Shown: piece after piece, positions 46,715 through 57,624 of the stretch | How the letters are laid out: the number at the start of each line of letters is the position of its first letter | How positions within the stretch are numbered: the first letter of the stretch is position 1 | NCBI GenBank assembly: GCA_047495785.1 | Contig: JBLDXI010000013.1 | Span: 496,001 to 560,000, forward strand | Reading direction: 5' to 3' | Source: Lepidodermella squamata | Taxonomy: Eukaryota > Gastrotricha | Length of the DNA stretch: 64,000 nucleotides | Notes under the pieces: generated by a model | Told to the model about the DNA's origin: nothing | What the model saw: only the letters and a program-made list of their open reading frames with translations | Database searches by the model: none | Made by a program: the position numbers and the translations under genes

Positions 46715-48885
46715 TTTTTAATTATAGCTATTTAATCAATATCAGGAGCTAGATTTATCATCTCGTGAACCTGAACACCTAACTATTCAAGGGTCTATAA
46801 TTCACGTTGAAAATCTGCCGGAGAAATGCAGCACGGCGAGATCTAACATGAATAAAATGTCGTCGACATTTTTTCGTTTCATCAATGCCAGCAAAAACCA
46901 ACTATGCGACAAGAAATTAAATAATAACAACATAAAACCAAAGACCGTCAAGCAAAAAAGAGCATAAAAAGCAATACGGGATGAGGTAGATTCATGTTAT
47001 TTTTCCGGGTGGCTTCTAAACCTACTTCTACCCAATTTACACATGACTATCCATATAAAGAACTCTAATATTACACAAATCGGCTAAAAAGAAGAATTAT
47101 AGTGGCTCGGTAGGACAAGTTTCGCTTTCCATATAACGTAAATCCGCAATGACTAAGATTTTGCTTGTTGCAGAGAATTTTGTAATAGCATAAGTGCACT
47201 GAATTTGCCAAAAAGTCTAATCGCCAAGTTCAAACTCGCGCTCTTCCACGTGATTTTCCGATCATTACAACAGGCAAGCTCAGCTATACCTGTAAGAACT
47301 CTCTTGAAGAGCAAAACGATTGCGCAGAAACAGCTCAAAAAGGAACTGAGCTCAAACGCAGCTGAGCTGCTTAAATATCACGCGCCGCTGCTTCGAAGAC
47401 CAAGATGCCGCTTTTATAAGAAAAATTCAATATAGGTTTTCTGCTCGAAAAAATCAACAGTAAAAACGTTTACGCCCTGCTAAATTGCGCATTTGTAATT
47501 GCAAACATCGCTTAAGCGCGCACGCAACTAACTTAGCTTTTATTTACCCATTTAAAACTTTCCAGTTGATTTGTTTCAGAGAAAAATATCATCAATGGAT
47601 AGAGAATTTGGTGATCTACAAGTATTTCGTCATAAAAATCTAATCTTTGGGCCCTATATGAGAAGGCCTCTATTTGCTGCGTGTACAACGCATGAGAGAT
47701 GACCTATGACCTTAGCTCTTACATTTCCAAACAGTTATCACATTTTAAAGGTTCAAATGCATGTTTTAATTCCGTTTAGATTTTGAGATGTTCGTAACAT
47801 TGAGCCTACGTCTGCTGAGAACATGTTCCTAATTCCTAGTTCCTAACCTCTCCTAAATCTTAAAAGTTTAAGTCTTGGCATTGAGAACCACTGACTGTGT
47901 TTGCCACTAACAGTAACTTTACAAAATTTACTTTACGTTTGCTTGCATCCGATTTTGTGGGGTTTCACAACCTTTCTTGCTTTTTGATAGCACGTCTAAT
48001 AGGAGAGCCAACTCCTATTGTACGCATGTCAAATACGCACGGCTATAATAAAGTCCTTTCGGCTTTGATGATAATTATATCGGTTTCATTCTCCTCAGGG
48101 TTTTGCCGCCCTCGACGCGGATGCTTTTGGGCTTCGGGCGACCAAAAATTGCACGTTGCACGGCAAGCAGTGGACGCAAAGGCCGAATTCGTGCGACTTG
48201 CAACCGTTAACCGCCATCCATCTCGGGCCGTAAGGGATGCAGAAGAACCAAGCAAACCTTCGTATTTTCACGGCTGCCTTAAACCTTTCACCATACTCCT
48301 AAAACCTTAAAGTCGCCGCGCGTAAAGATGCTTCACCTTAAAAGAGAGCTTAAAAGACCTTGAAAACCTTTAAAGAGAGCGCAAAACGCGACTCCGATTT
48401 TTTTATTTTCGCTTTACTTTTCATTCGCTTTTTCATTTTCTGAGATCACCCAAAAAGTTGCTGCTTTTTGATGTTCACCTTGAAAATCATATTATTATAC
48501 TTAAATTCACAATAAATTAACGGAGGTCTGCAATATAATTGTGTATTTTGAAGCCTAGGCAACGATATTTGTTCCTTGATGCGACGCATGAAAGGCCACC
48601 GACGCTCTGAAGTCCCGGACATGCTTCAGGCTTTAGGTTCTTGGCGGAGTTGATTCGACTTTCTATATTGAGGTAGCGCATATTAGTTGGCCGATTTAGA
48701 CAAATACTCCGAAATGGTTTTTGATACACCCAAGTACCAAGTACTCTTTGAATAACGAATGCAGTCTTTCCTTTCAATTGTCTTACTTCCCTGAACCCAA
48801 AGTTTACCTGCATGACATTGATTATGTGTCTTGTTCTACATTTCTGAAAAACTTTTTTGCGTTTAGGTACTCGAATTAGGTACTG
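46715..48885. other. Gene-poor interval with an orphan GC-rich exon-like block
   Basis: Mostly AT-rich with no supported gene. At 47161-47436 the plus strand is open for 77 codons without an ATG, near an acceptor-like TTGTTGCAG. At about 48093-48290 a clearly GC-richer block follows an acceptor-like TTCTCCTCAG. It is open in two plus-strand frames; one frame runs 44 codons to a TAA and includes NCTLHGKQW. Degenerate CCTTAAAA/CCTTTAAAGAGAGC repeats lie at about 48288-48385. None is recognisable. Confidence 0.4.
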
Positions 48886-50292
48886 ATGCAGAAAGAATTA
48901 GGTTGGGGTCGAAAAGCTGTCGAAAGATTTGCAGTAGATAAACAACTTCAAATCGAAGCTCTAAGGTGATACTAGTGCTACTTGCAATCTTTCCTATTTC
49001 AACCCTGTTTTAAAATTCAGGCAAATCGGTATCGATGTGGCTTTGTATCAAGAATTGGAACGAAGAGCTGCTTTAGAGGTGTTATTTGTTAAAATATTGG
49101 AGAAACCACACTCTTAGTATCTCCCCCAGGCCGAGATAAGACGAGCTACTATTCAGCAAGAGCAGTCAACAGATGCTAAATATTTTCGTTATATCAAACC
49201 TGGGAAGCAAATCTCGCCCAAAGAAAGAGAGCTTCGAAACAAGATTACTGCATTATCTTCTCTAGTTAAAGATCAACGAGATGCAGCTAATGCCTTGGAG
49301 GACAAAATAGCCAGATGCAAAGATGCAACATCCCAGAATTGGACCGACACAAACAAAGCTGTGCACAACTGCCTTATTGAAGATGAAAGGTAGCGTTAGG
49401 CTTTTTACCCACCTATAATTGTAGTTACTTAAGGGATCTGCCGTAATATTCAGATTGGAAAAGAATGGGCCTAGATTAATTCACAACTGCAACAAAGCTG
49501 TTGGTTTTGAGAAGATCTCCGTTGAAAACATGAAATCTCATATTGCGCAAGACATCGCATTACTGCAGCGGGAATGTGACGACCTTGACAAAAGAATATC
49601 CGGACAGAAAACACATGTTGAATATATTCGTAATTACGAGGTACATTTTAATATTGATAATTTGCTGCGCATGACTTTCTTCTTACATTTAGCGACTGGG
49701 TTTGCCGCGAGACTTGAGAAAGATTGACCAATTGGAGGAAGAACTCAGAAGATTAAAAATGAAGGCAAAATATTGATGAAAAAGTTAACTGATAATAATT
49801 GCGTTGCATTTCATTAGGAACAGTCGAAAGACCTCGACGCTCTCAACGCACCTGAGGTCGAGGATCTAAGGGTGGAATTGACCGATCATGTCTTTCAGAT
49901 GGGCAATTATTACGCTCGGAAAACGTTGAAGCATCGAGTTCCTGATGGTCTGCTACAATTGGTTGATACAAATAGAACGTTGCGTAAGGTAAATGACGAA
50001 CCCATTTTGGTTGATACAAGTTTTAACAATTTATATGGCACAAGGAAAAAACCATGTTGCTGAATGAGATAGATCAGCTCACAAAAGATATTGCCAATAT
50101 CAAGCAAACCCTCCGGCAGTTACCATGTCGCAGAAAGTCGGCTGTTGTCAAGTCAACACTGTATCCAGAATTTTCGCAAGATAAGCTGTGAGTTGAATTA
50201 CGCTGGGAGAAAACCATTTATTTTCTGAAATCACTTTCGTTTTCAGATTTTCTAAATCTAACACTGCTATCGCCGTCAACTCGAGTGCTTGA
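48886..50292 (+). CDS. Unassigned coiled-coil protein
   Basis: Eight exons, 48886-48965, 49021-49078, 49130-49389, 49454-49640, 49693-49764, 49818-49988, 50045-50187 and 50247-50292, give 338 residues. The protein is mostly heptad-rich helix (for example ALYQELERRAALEAEIRRA, RKIDQLEEELRRLKMK) and should form an extended coiled coil. Intron 5 (49765-49817) starts with GC rather than GT; this is the only join that keeps the frame, since no GT donor precedes the stop. I recognise no family; the style recalls axonemal or centrosomal proteins but that is only an impression. It is convergent with the FCP1 gene, 146 nt away. AATAAA at 50334 ends it. Confidence 0.8.
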
Positions 50293-50333
50293 TTAACCTC
50301 AGTTCTTGTTGTATTTTTATTGAAACAATTGAA

Positions 50334-50339
50334 AATAAA
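50334..50339 (+). promoter_or_regulatory. Poly(A) signal of the coiled-coil gene
   Basis: AATAAA lies 42 nt after the stop codon, in the short space before the convergent FCP1 gene. Confidence 0.65.
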
Positions 50340-50438
50340 AATGGAAACGTTATCACTTTATTTCTGAAAAACAAGCATTCAATCTAGAAGTAGTAATCAA
50401 CAATAATAACATGTAAATTGAGGTTCACTCGAAAAAGA

Positions 50439-52249
50439 TTAAGCATCGATGGAATCCGAGCTGGAATCTTTATCTACCCCTTCTTCCTCGTTTTCCGATT
50501 TCTGACTATCAGAGGAAGATTGAGAATTTTCTGGCTCATCCGGGTTAGTTTCCGCGATTGCGGTGCAATCTGCATTTTCGTCGTCATCGTCAGAACTGCA
50601 GCTGCCCAAACTTAGACCATCTTCGGCAAGAGCTTTGGCCACCTCGTCATTCATTTCTCGAATAGCGTCATTTGACCAAACTATCACCTTTTCCGCTTCA
50701 GTTTCGTCAGGGACTGTCGAACAGCCGGCTGTATCTTCTTTAGAAATGATGAGATTTGTTCTTTTTCCCTTATTATTTCCCCGTTCGTCGATTCGAACTG
50801 GAGACTTAATATCGACCTCGCCCGGTAACAAAAAGAGCTTCTCCTCGACACGTTCCCAGCGCTCCGAGCACGCCCACAGCCAGGCCAAAGTGACGATGTG
50901 ACATGGCGCTTCTTCATTTAGATTTTGAGCCATCTTAACCTTCGCTGTATCTGTTGGAAGATTAATATTGATTTAATTATTATCCATATAACTAAAATGA
51001 AAAATTACTCCAATAAGCAGCTATCACATGAGTAGTGCGTTCGTCCACGGGATCGATTACAATGTCCTCTTGGACAGTCGCGCCGAATTCCTTGGCAACG
51101 ACATAAGGTCTAGACTGTTCTTTGGGAATGTTCTTAGGTATGACACCGGAAAACACGATGCGGCAACCAGCGAGAACTTTTAATTTCAGCGCAGGAACAA
51201 TTGCTTTCGCATCAGGTATTGGAAACTTCTCGGGATTGGCGTTGTGCTGATCGTATTGCTCGTAAAATGATGTATGGATTTTGTTTAGTATATCTGGTAA
51301 ATACATCAGATAGTCATCAGTATCTTCTGTCGCTCGTTCATTCGATGGCGCATCGGTTTTTCGCCTTTTAGCATCATCGTCAGTTTCAGGATCGCCATTT
51401 CTGTCAGATGATGACTTCGAGCCAACTTCCGGCGTTTGGCTGTTTTTCGAACCAGGCGGAGCATTTATATCGCCGGTGTTGGCGAAGAAGAAATACGGCT
51501 TGACGCGGATGAGATTTTTCGCAAAATTCCACACCTCATCGCGGTCATCAATAATACAGACTAGACGGTCACCACACGGAAACAAATTCGCCAAATTGGC
51601 TGTTTTCGTCAACGGACTAAAGCACTCGTCACGAGACAAAATACGACTAGCGTGGAAAAGTTTCTTCTCCGGGTCTAGAAAACGAGCGATAGTGTGGGCG
51701 TAGAGTCTCGATCCAAACGTTGCGATGTGCAACTCATATCGAGCTGAGATATCTTCAAGAAACTTGATCGTCCCGGGCCTCAGTTTCGTATGATACCAGA
51801 CCATGTAGGGTCCATTGTTCATTTGAAAATGATGAACGTCCTGTAATTTTCTCGAGTTGTTAGATTTCGACAGTTGTAGCGATTCTTACCTTCATATCAG
51901 CGGGGATCCGTTCATTGGTGGTGTGCACTAAGGTTTGGTCAAGATCGACTAGCAAAACCAGCTGGCGTTTTTGAAGCAACCGGAGTATATCGGCTTCCCC
52001 TATTTCTTTAGCCCGCTCTTTACTGACAACCAATTCCGGAATAGAATGAATCATGGCTACATTTGCTGATTTACTTGAGGTTAACGAGCGTTTATGAGGA
52101 TGAGGAACTTCCTCGACAGTCGGGCGAACAGCAACTTGTTCAGCAGACCCTGCTGACGTCGCTCCTTTTTCTGTAGTTTGAAGGTCAGAGCCGCAAAGGC
52201 AGCACATGCCTTTCATTTGCACAGAATGGTCGCACATATCTTGTTTCAT
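50439..52249 (-). CDS. CTDP1: RNA polymerase II CTD phosphatase FCP1
   Basis: FCP1 dephosphorylates the RNA polymerase II C-terminal repeats to recycle the enzyme. Three exons, 52249-51890, 51840-51009 and 50950-50439, give 567 residues (human 961). The FCPH domain has the catalytic DLDQTLVHT motif (DxDxT), then LRPGTIKFLEDIS, HASRILSRDECF and VCIIDDRDEVW. A BRCT domain follows (VFSGVIPKN, IVTLAWLWACSERWERVEEKLF), and the tail is acidic and serine-rich. The N-terminus starts at CDHSVQMKGMCCLCGSDL, so the biotinyl/lipoyl-like domain of the human protein is absent. The start codon lies only 36 nt after the stop of the UPF0598 gene and 9 nt after a TTTTGCCTTTTAG acceptor. This strongly suggests a dicistronic unit. 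A mini-frame ATGAAATTATGA overlaps the start. Confidence 0.95.
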
Positions 52250-52285
52250 AATTTCATCTAAAAGGCAAAATTAAGCGAGATGTAA
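52250..52285 (-). promoter_or_regulatory. 36-nt intercistronic gap with trans-splice acceptor-like site
   Basis: Between the TAA of the UPF0598 gene and the FCP1 ATG there is no room for a poly(A) site plus promoter. The gap contains a pyrimidine-rich TTTTGCCTTTTAG immediately upstream of FCP1, as expected for spliced-leader addition within an operon. Confidence 0.65.
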
Positions 52286-53047
52286 TTAATTAAGCTTCCT
52301 GTCAATTGTTTCGCGCAATCTTCGCAAAACTGGCTCGAGTTCATAAGTTAGCGGGTATTTTGTCCCATTCCACAGTAGGTGGCTGGGTTTACCGGAACTT
52401 CCATTTTCATAGAGGAAATGAGTGCTCAGCTCTATTGCCAACGACGATTTAATAAGAGCAACTGACCCAGCCCGTTTAGGGCCGGCATGGTAAACTCTAC
52501 CGGTGTCTGAGAGCATAAATACGCTGCTAGGATCGAATGGGAAGACATATAGTTCTCCGCAATTGTTAAGAATCATTTTATCAGGTGAGCCTTAAAAATT
52601 GCAGAAATTTCATCAGATGACTTACAATTAGGGACATATCTAACCTGGCAGGAAGGATGTGAGTACGTATGGTACGTCATCGCAGCGTACGTAGTTCAAC
52701 TCTGGTCCACATGGGGAAACAAACGGGAAATCGCAATAATATGGAGATTCCATGTTTTCATTCAGTTTCAGTCGCTTGAAAAAGAACTGCAAAAACGACT
52801 TTTCTAAACAAGGTCCGAGTGATTATAATTCGAACTACAAACATAGGAACTGTATACCTTTAAAACACGAAGTGAAATTCTTCATTCGAGAATCGTCAAG
52901 GAAAAGCTGCCCTTGGTGGTCGATAAAATAGAAGTACTCACGGGACCCTGATTTGGATGTTTGACCCTGCTCATAAGCGATATTTGAGCTAGCGGAACTC
53001 ATGAGGCGGGTCGGTACTAAGAATTTAACGAAGCCTTTCAACCACAT
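52286..53047 (-). CDS. UPF0598 family protein (C8orf82-like)
   Basis: A conserved eukaryotic protein of unknown function; human C8orf82 is reported as mitochondrial. Three exons, 53047-52858, 52803-52645 and 52590-52286, give 217 residues (216 in human). Signature stretches are REYFYFIDHQGQLFLDDSRM (almost identical to human), KNFTSCFK, FFFKRLK and LFL/SVALIKSSLAIELSTHF. The acceptor at 52803 (TTTAG) rather than the later TTTGCAG is required to keep frame and to align with human. The N-terminus (MWLKGFVKFLVPTRLMSS) fits a mitochondrial presequence. It is the upstream partner of FCP1. Confidence 0.93.
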
Positions 53048-53169
53048 AGTAAATGGCCTAGTCGATAGATGGATGAAGGGACTAAAAAAATTCTAGGCAG
53101 TATGAAATGACTTTATTACGAGTGACCGAAATGAAGATCGAAAATCTGCGAAACAGTAAAATCGATCTT

Positions 53170-55320
53170 TTAAAACACAGTGATTGACAAAAGTTGTCCA
53201 GCCACTACTCTCCCATTGAGCTGCGCAGAGGCACGTTGAGCAGCATCAGGCTTCGGAAAGGCGATAATCGCGCGCCCTGTAGGGCGTCCGCTTTCGTCAT
53301 AATGCATTCGCAATGTATTCGGGATGGGTGCAAAAGGTTCTATCATCGCCAGAACTTCATTTTGATCCATATTTGTGCTTAAATTTTGCATCATTATTGA
53401 GCAGCCAGGAAGGCCAACCTTATTATGAAAAATTCCGGTCATCATTGACGCCAATATTTCAAATATATCGCGATATATACCTGCGGGAAATTTGCTTGAC
53501 TGATGGCAAGTTCAAAATCTCCATGCGAAGCAGGCTCGACGATAACGGCATTCATTCCCAGCAATGAACGATTTCTGCGAAGAGCAGCTTGTTGATCTGG
53601 TTCGGATTTTAGTCTGACAAGTGCGACAGTTCCTCCAGCCCGAAAAACTACGTCGCAGCCTGGATTGATGTCAAGCCCTGATTTAGAATCAAAATGAATA
53701 AATTGGCGATACAGGAATACAAAATAATTACCAGAAAATATGCTGCAAACGTTTTCTGCAGTAGCGCCTTCTTCGATATTCTTCACAGCTACATATCTCA
53801 CGTTTGGGTTGTAAAGAGGTTCAGTGGATAGAGCGCGGCCATCAGCAAACGCAATTTCTCGTTCGTATTCCTCGCGAGTTAGCAAATTTACGTCGTATTT
53901 CGTATTACACAGACGCTCAAGAGCTTTGCTGCATTCCTCCAAGTTTGGAAATTTAAGAAACGCAACGCCAGTAAATTGCCCTTGGCTACTCTTCTCCAAC
54001 TTGATACCATCTTTTGATATGCGAACAGAAGGAAACAAAGCCCTGATGTTGTGCCATTGATACTGCATCGGGAGATTTGCAAGTTTGATATACTCCGTGG
54101 ATACAGTTGGCAAATGAGGAGGAGACCTGCTTATTCCAGGAGGAGGGGGAGATCGACTTGCAGGTTTCATCTGGTTAACTCCAGACGCATTGGCGCTTAT
54201 TGCTACCAACGCAGCAGCCTCTCTGATCGCTTCTCTGGCCAATTCAAACTCCCGATTAGTGACTTCGACAACCTCAATAGGCATTCCTCTCAAGACAGCG
54301 CCAGTCTTTGCCATCGCATGGTCGCGAAAGTAGCGTGGGCCAATCAAGCGAACTAGCGCTCGTCCCATCCACGGGACAATAACCACGTCCTCTGCCGTCG
54401 GCGGTTGGCAGTCATAGAATAGAGCAAGAACTTCAGCTTTAGAGCTATCTCTCTGCAGGTTTCGAAGCTGTGCGAACAATAATTTATTATTATTGTTACC
54501 TTAAAGCTGCAATTAATTTTACCTCAACAAACCACTCTGACTTGACTTCAAGCGTTGGCACAACAGGTTCTACGGCAGCAACAGCGCGCAATCTTTTTAC
54601 TTCTTCGCCTTCACCTAAATAAACAATAAGAGTAAATACTCAATCGAAAATGCCACGTCTGATATTATTGACAATTCAAGTTTCAAATTATGCCTTGAAA
54701 TAATGAATAAGTAATGAAAATGATAGCTCACAACGCTTAAGTGTTTACGTCGTATATTAATTCTAAAAAGTAGAAGTTCACCTTCAGAAAGCAGTCTTTT
54801 CCTGGAGTTTTCTTCGGGGAGCGCAGGAATAATCGGTTTTTCTTGTTCCAAATAAACTGGCTGATTTGCATGATTGACAGGATCAGGGTGTTGATCTCCA
54901 CCCCTGGTTGATAGGTGAGCACGAGATGAAGCCACAGTGGGAACTTTAACGGGTTGAGGGAAAAGCTGAGCAGCCATGTTCAGCTTGCCGGTTCTGATCT
55001 TCTCAATCATTTCAGCCATTTCACCGCGATCCGAAGGGTGAATGCTAATCTTAAATTTCATCAAAAATGCAACCGAATCATCTTCCCATAAGAAATATTA
55101 CCTGCGAGTTATTGATGATTCCTCCAGATAATTGGATGGCTTTATTCAGGTCTTCAGCAGACTGAAATCCGACAAAAGCTATACCTTTCTCACCTCCGAT
55201 AATGTGAACGCCGCCTTCCGGAATCGCTAGCCCCAGAAAAAATTTACGGATATCGATTGCATTTGCAGACCAAGGAATATTTTCCACACGGACAACCATT
55301 GACAGTGCCAAAGAAGCCAT
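53170..55320 (-). CDS. RBM12: RNA-binding protein 12-like (multiple RRM)
   Basis: Six exons, 55320-55102, 55049-54782, 54614-54523, 54467-53732, 53677-53481 and 53418-53170, give 586 residues. The first RRM (VRVENIPWSANAIDIRKFF, GGVHIIGGEKGIAFVGF) closely follows RBM12 RRM1. The last RRM (MIEPFAPIPNTLRMHYDESG then RPTGRAIIAF) matches the C-terminal RBM12 RRM. Two or three divergent RRM-like segments lie between, separated by a short PPPPGISRSPP linker. The long proline-rich central region of the vertebrate protein is almost missing, so this is a compact form. It presumably binds RNA in the nucleus. An acceptor-like ACACTAG lies just before the start and also supplies the stop of a possible upstream small frame. 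Confidence 0.88.
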
Positions 55321-55339
55321 TGGGAAAAGTCTTAAAAAT

Positions 55340-55682
55340 CTAGTGTCGTATAATTATAGCAAAGATTTGATAATCAAATAAGCACTTGAGCGACGGTTTC
55401 TCCCACATTTTATGAGCTTCTCTCTCAGTTTCAAAAGGATCAAGAGGTTTCAAGAGGAAATCCCGGGTTCAAGGTAACGTAATCTGTGGGCGAATTCAAA
55501 AGTCCAAAGACATTTCTTCCAGGATAGAAGAACAGTTGACAGTGAATCCCACGACACCCAACATTAAATGCCTGCGCTTTTGAAATCCAGAACAAATCCA
55601 GACGCACAACAGTTTGAAGAAACAAAAGAACGTGTTTATTATTGAGCTTACCAGTTACCAGGAACCTCTTTTTAACTGACAT
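55340..55682 (-). CDS. Possible small membrane protein upstream of RBM12
   Basis: Two exons, 55682-55479 and 55423-55340 (55-nt intron GTTACC...CTGAG), would give 95 residues; without splicing the frame ends at 55440 with 80 residues. It starts MSVKKRFLVTGKLNNKHVLL and has a hydrophobic stretch. The second exon reads EAHKMWEKPSLKCLF. The codon pattern looks protein-coding and the gene shares orientation with RBM12, 19 nt upstream of its start in the spliced model. I recognise no family. Splicing and reality are uncertain. A short coding-like segment ending GLRTLGFQF on the same strand near 55755 is unexplained. Confidence 0.35.
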
Positions 55683-56032
55683 ACAAATTAGGTATTTTAC
55701 TTGGTAATGGGGCTGAATTATAGTACAATGAGCTTCGAAATACTCAATTAAAATTGGAAGCCAAGAGTACGAAGTCCGTCTTCCACCGATGAGAAATTCG
55801 CTACGTTTGCTACAGATAAATTGTCATTCGCCCTTGGCTTTTAGGAAAAAACGTACTTCAACATGCAACAATACAGCGGCCGCATTCGATTTCAAAACAA
55901 GTGAATCGATGAGGTATCAGGAGGGACTAAGCCTATCAGGGATCAGTTGTAAAGCCCCACAATTCACAATCGCCTCTCAAAATTCGATTAAAGTGTGTCA
56001 CCTGCCTGTTGGCAGTCGGTCAATATATTGCG

Positions 56033-56040
56033 TATATAAA
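56033..56040 (+). promoter_or_regulatory. TATA box of a small plus-strand gene
   Basis: TATATAAA lies about 110 nt before the ATG at 56147 of a two-exon small gene, a good core-promoter spacing for a short 5' UTR. Confidence 0.5.
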
Positions 56041-56146
56041 AAAGTCACAGTTCACTGTCCACTGTCACTTTGCAAAAATTGAGGCGTTTGCAATCTTTGT
56101 CTTTTAGCAGAAAGGTTAGCGGAGAGATAGAGCTAAAAAAACGTCC

Positions 56147-56570
56147 ATGCAAAAAGTCGTTTTCCCGCGCAACCAAGGTCATATAATTATTTTCTGTTTA
56201 TAACATTTTTTTATTTAAAAAGTACCCATCATTTCAATCTCAAAAATTGTGTTTTATTATAGGTGAAAATATAAATACTCTAAAATCCAAAAGCCCAAGC
56301 TCAGCTCAGCAAAAATCCCAGAGCGAATCGCAAGCAAATGCAAACGACATCCCCCTACACTCCCTGCTTTACATTGTTAACAATACAGCGATTCAGTTGT
56401 ATTTCTCGTGCCAAAACTGTGTCAACGGAGTCTTCCAGATTCCAGAGGGAGGCTTGCGAATAAAATCGTCTACATTCTCCTATGAAACGCTAATTACATT
56501 TGACATCGGTCATCGGTGTTCTCTGCACCCACCGCCCAATTATTTAATTAATTTTCTTGTTGACCTTTGA
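56147..56570 (+). CDS. Small novel protein, two exons
   Basis: Exons 56147-56177 and 56263-56570 (85-nt intron GTCATA...TTATTATAG) give 112 residues in one frame. The protein starts MQKVVFPRNQ and continues with a Ser/Gln/Lys-rich stretch (SPSSAQQKSQSESQ). A compact domain follows, with SLLYIVNNTAIQLYFSC, QNCVNGVF and HRCSLHPPPN, and the end is VDL. The strand-like pattern and cysteines suggest a small folded beta-rich domain. There is no signal peptide or transmembrane helix. A TATA box lies upstream. I recognise no family. COPS8 begins 313 nt downstream on the same strand. Confidence 0.55.
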
Positions 56571-56883
56571 CCGGAGATATGAAAGAGGGCATGAGTGTGG
56601 TATGATCTGGTCCCTAGTGCCCATTCCATAAACCTTAGGCTTTATTAAGCTAGGGCTGACCAATAGCCTTGCCTAACGCGGAACATCTCATTGCGCAAAA
56701 TACATGGAGTTAAAGTTTGGTGATTAGCCTTAATTTAATTTCATTTGACATTCACCATTCAAGAAGGTTGTTATACCTTTCGCTTCACCCTTCTTTCCGT
56801 GTTTAACCTGTGGACAATTTAATTTTTACTTTCAGTTTCTCCTTTCTTCTATTAGAACTGATTATTACAATATTATTGCGGCG
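56571..56883. other. Spacer before COPS8
   Basis: No coding exon. Pyrimidine-rich tracts ending TTTCAG (about 56836) and CTTCTATTAG (about 56856) precede the COPS8 start and may be splice or trans-splice acceptors. Confidence 0.45.
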
Positions 56884-57477
56884 ATGAATGAGCTTGAAGT
56901 CATAAGTCAGCTTGAAACCAGTGAGTTTTCGAGCATAAATGCTTTCCAAACGTCCCCTGTTCATTATTGTCAACTGATTCTTGCTTACATGGCCGCTGAG
57001 GACTACGCTGGTGCAGAAGAAGTTTATAAGCGAATTCCTAACACTCTTCGATCCACTCCGCCATTGAATGGAGTTATACCGATGGTTAAAGCTTGCATTT
57101 CCGGGAAATTCCAGATCTTTTTCAGCGCAGCTCAAGTTTTCTTTTCTTCCATCAGTAAGGAAAGTGGTGATAAGTTTGCCCTTCATTTATTGGAGAAGAT
57201 TGTGCTACAAATGAGGCAACGAGCAGTAAGAGTCATAGCTAACAGCTATTCGGCTATTTCGTTAATCTCACTTGGTTCTCTGCTTGGCCTCCCGCCTAAC
57301 GATGCTATCGCTTTTTTCGTCCATCGTGCTCAGGGCGTTGACGTTACCATCAAGAATGACGTTGGGTTCGTTTATTTGACCCCGAAAGCAAACTATGCTG
57401 GATTCGAAGACTCTACTAGGGTCAAGGGCGAGATGGGAACATTGGCGGATTATGTTTCGTTCTCTGAGATTAACTAG
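56884..57477 (+). CDS. COPS8: COP9 signalosome subunit 8
   Basis: The smallest PCI-domain subunit of the COP9 signalosome, which removes NEDD8 from cullins. A single exon of 197 residues (209 in human). The helical repeat includes HYCQLILAYMAAEDYAGAEE and VYKRIPNTLRS, like the human YKRIP region. RAVRVIANSYSAISL and LGLPPNDAIAFF correspond to the winged-helix part, and the end LADYVSFSE matches the family C-terminus LTDYVAFLE. No AATAAA lies in the 147 nt before WDR24, so the two may be cotranscribed. Confidence 0.9.
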   Translation: MNELEVISQLETSEFSSINAFQTSPVHYCQLILAYMAAEDYAGAEEVYKRIPNTLRSTPPLNGVIPMVKACISGKFQIFFSAAQVFFSSISKESGDKFALHLLEKIVLQMRQRAVRVIANSYSAISLISLGSLLGLPPNDAIAFFVHRAQGVDVTIKNDVGFVYLTPKANYAGFEDSTRVKGEMGTLADYVSFSEIN

Positions 57478-57624
57478 AACCGATTGACTTGAATAATAAT
57501 TTCTTGGTGATAATTGCCTTTGCGCGTTCTTCTAACAACGTTTGTAATCATTACGCATTCCCATTACTTATTCTAATACCTATCGGCTGTTTATGTTTAG
57601 AATGAATTTTCATCCGAAATTATA

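Noticed and set aside
47205-47435. 76-codon plus-strand open frame with basic residues
   Set aside because: No ATG in frame, no clear splice partner and no family resemblance; kept only as part of the intergenic description.
48043-48255. 70-codon minus-strand open frame
   Set aside because: Overlaps the GC-rich orphan block; the plus-strand frames there have better splice context and no strand is proven.
55789-56082. 97-codon plus-strand open frame
   Set aside because: It runs across a TATA box and lacks family or splice support.
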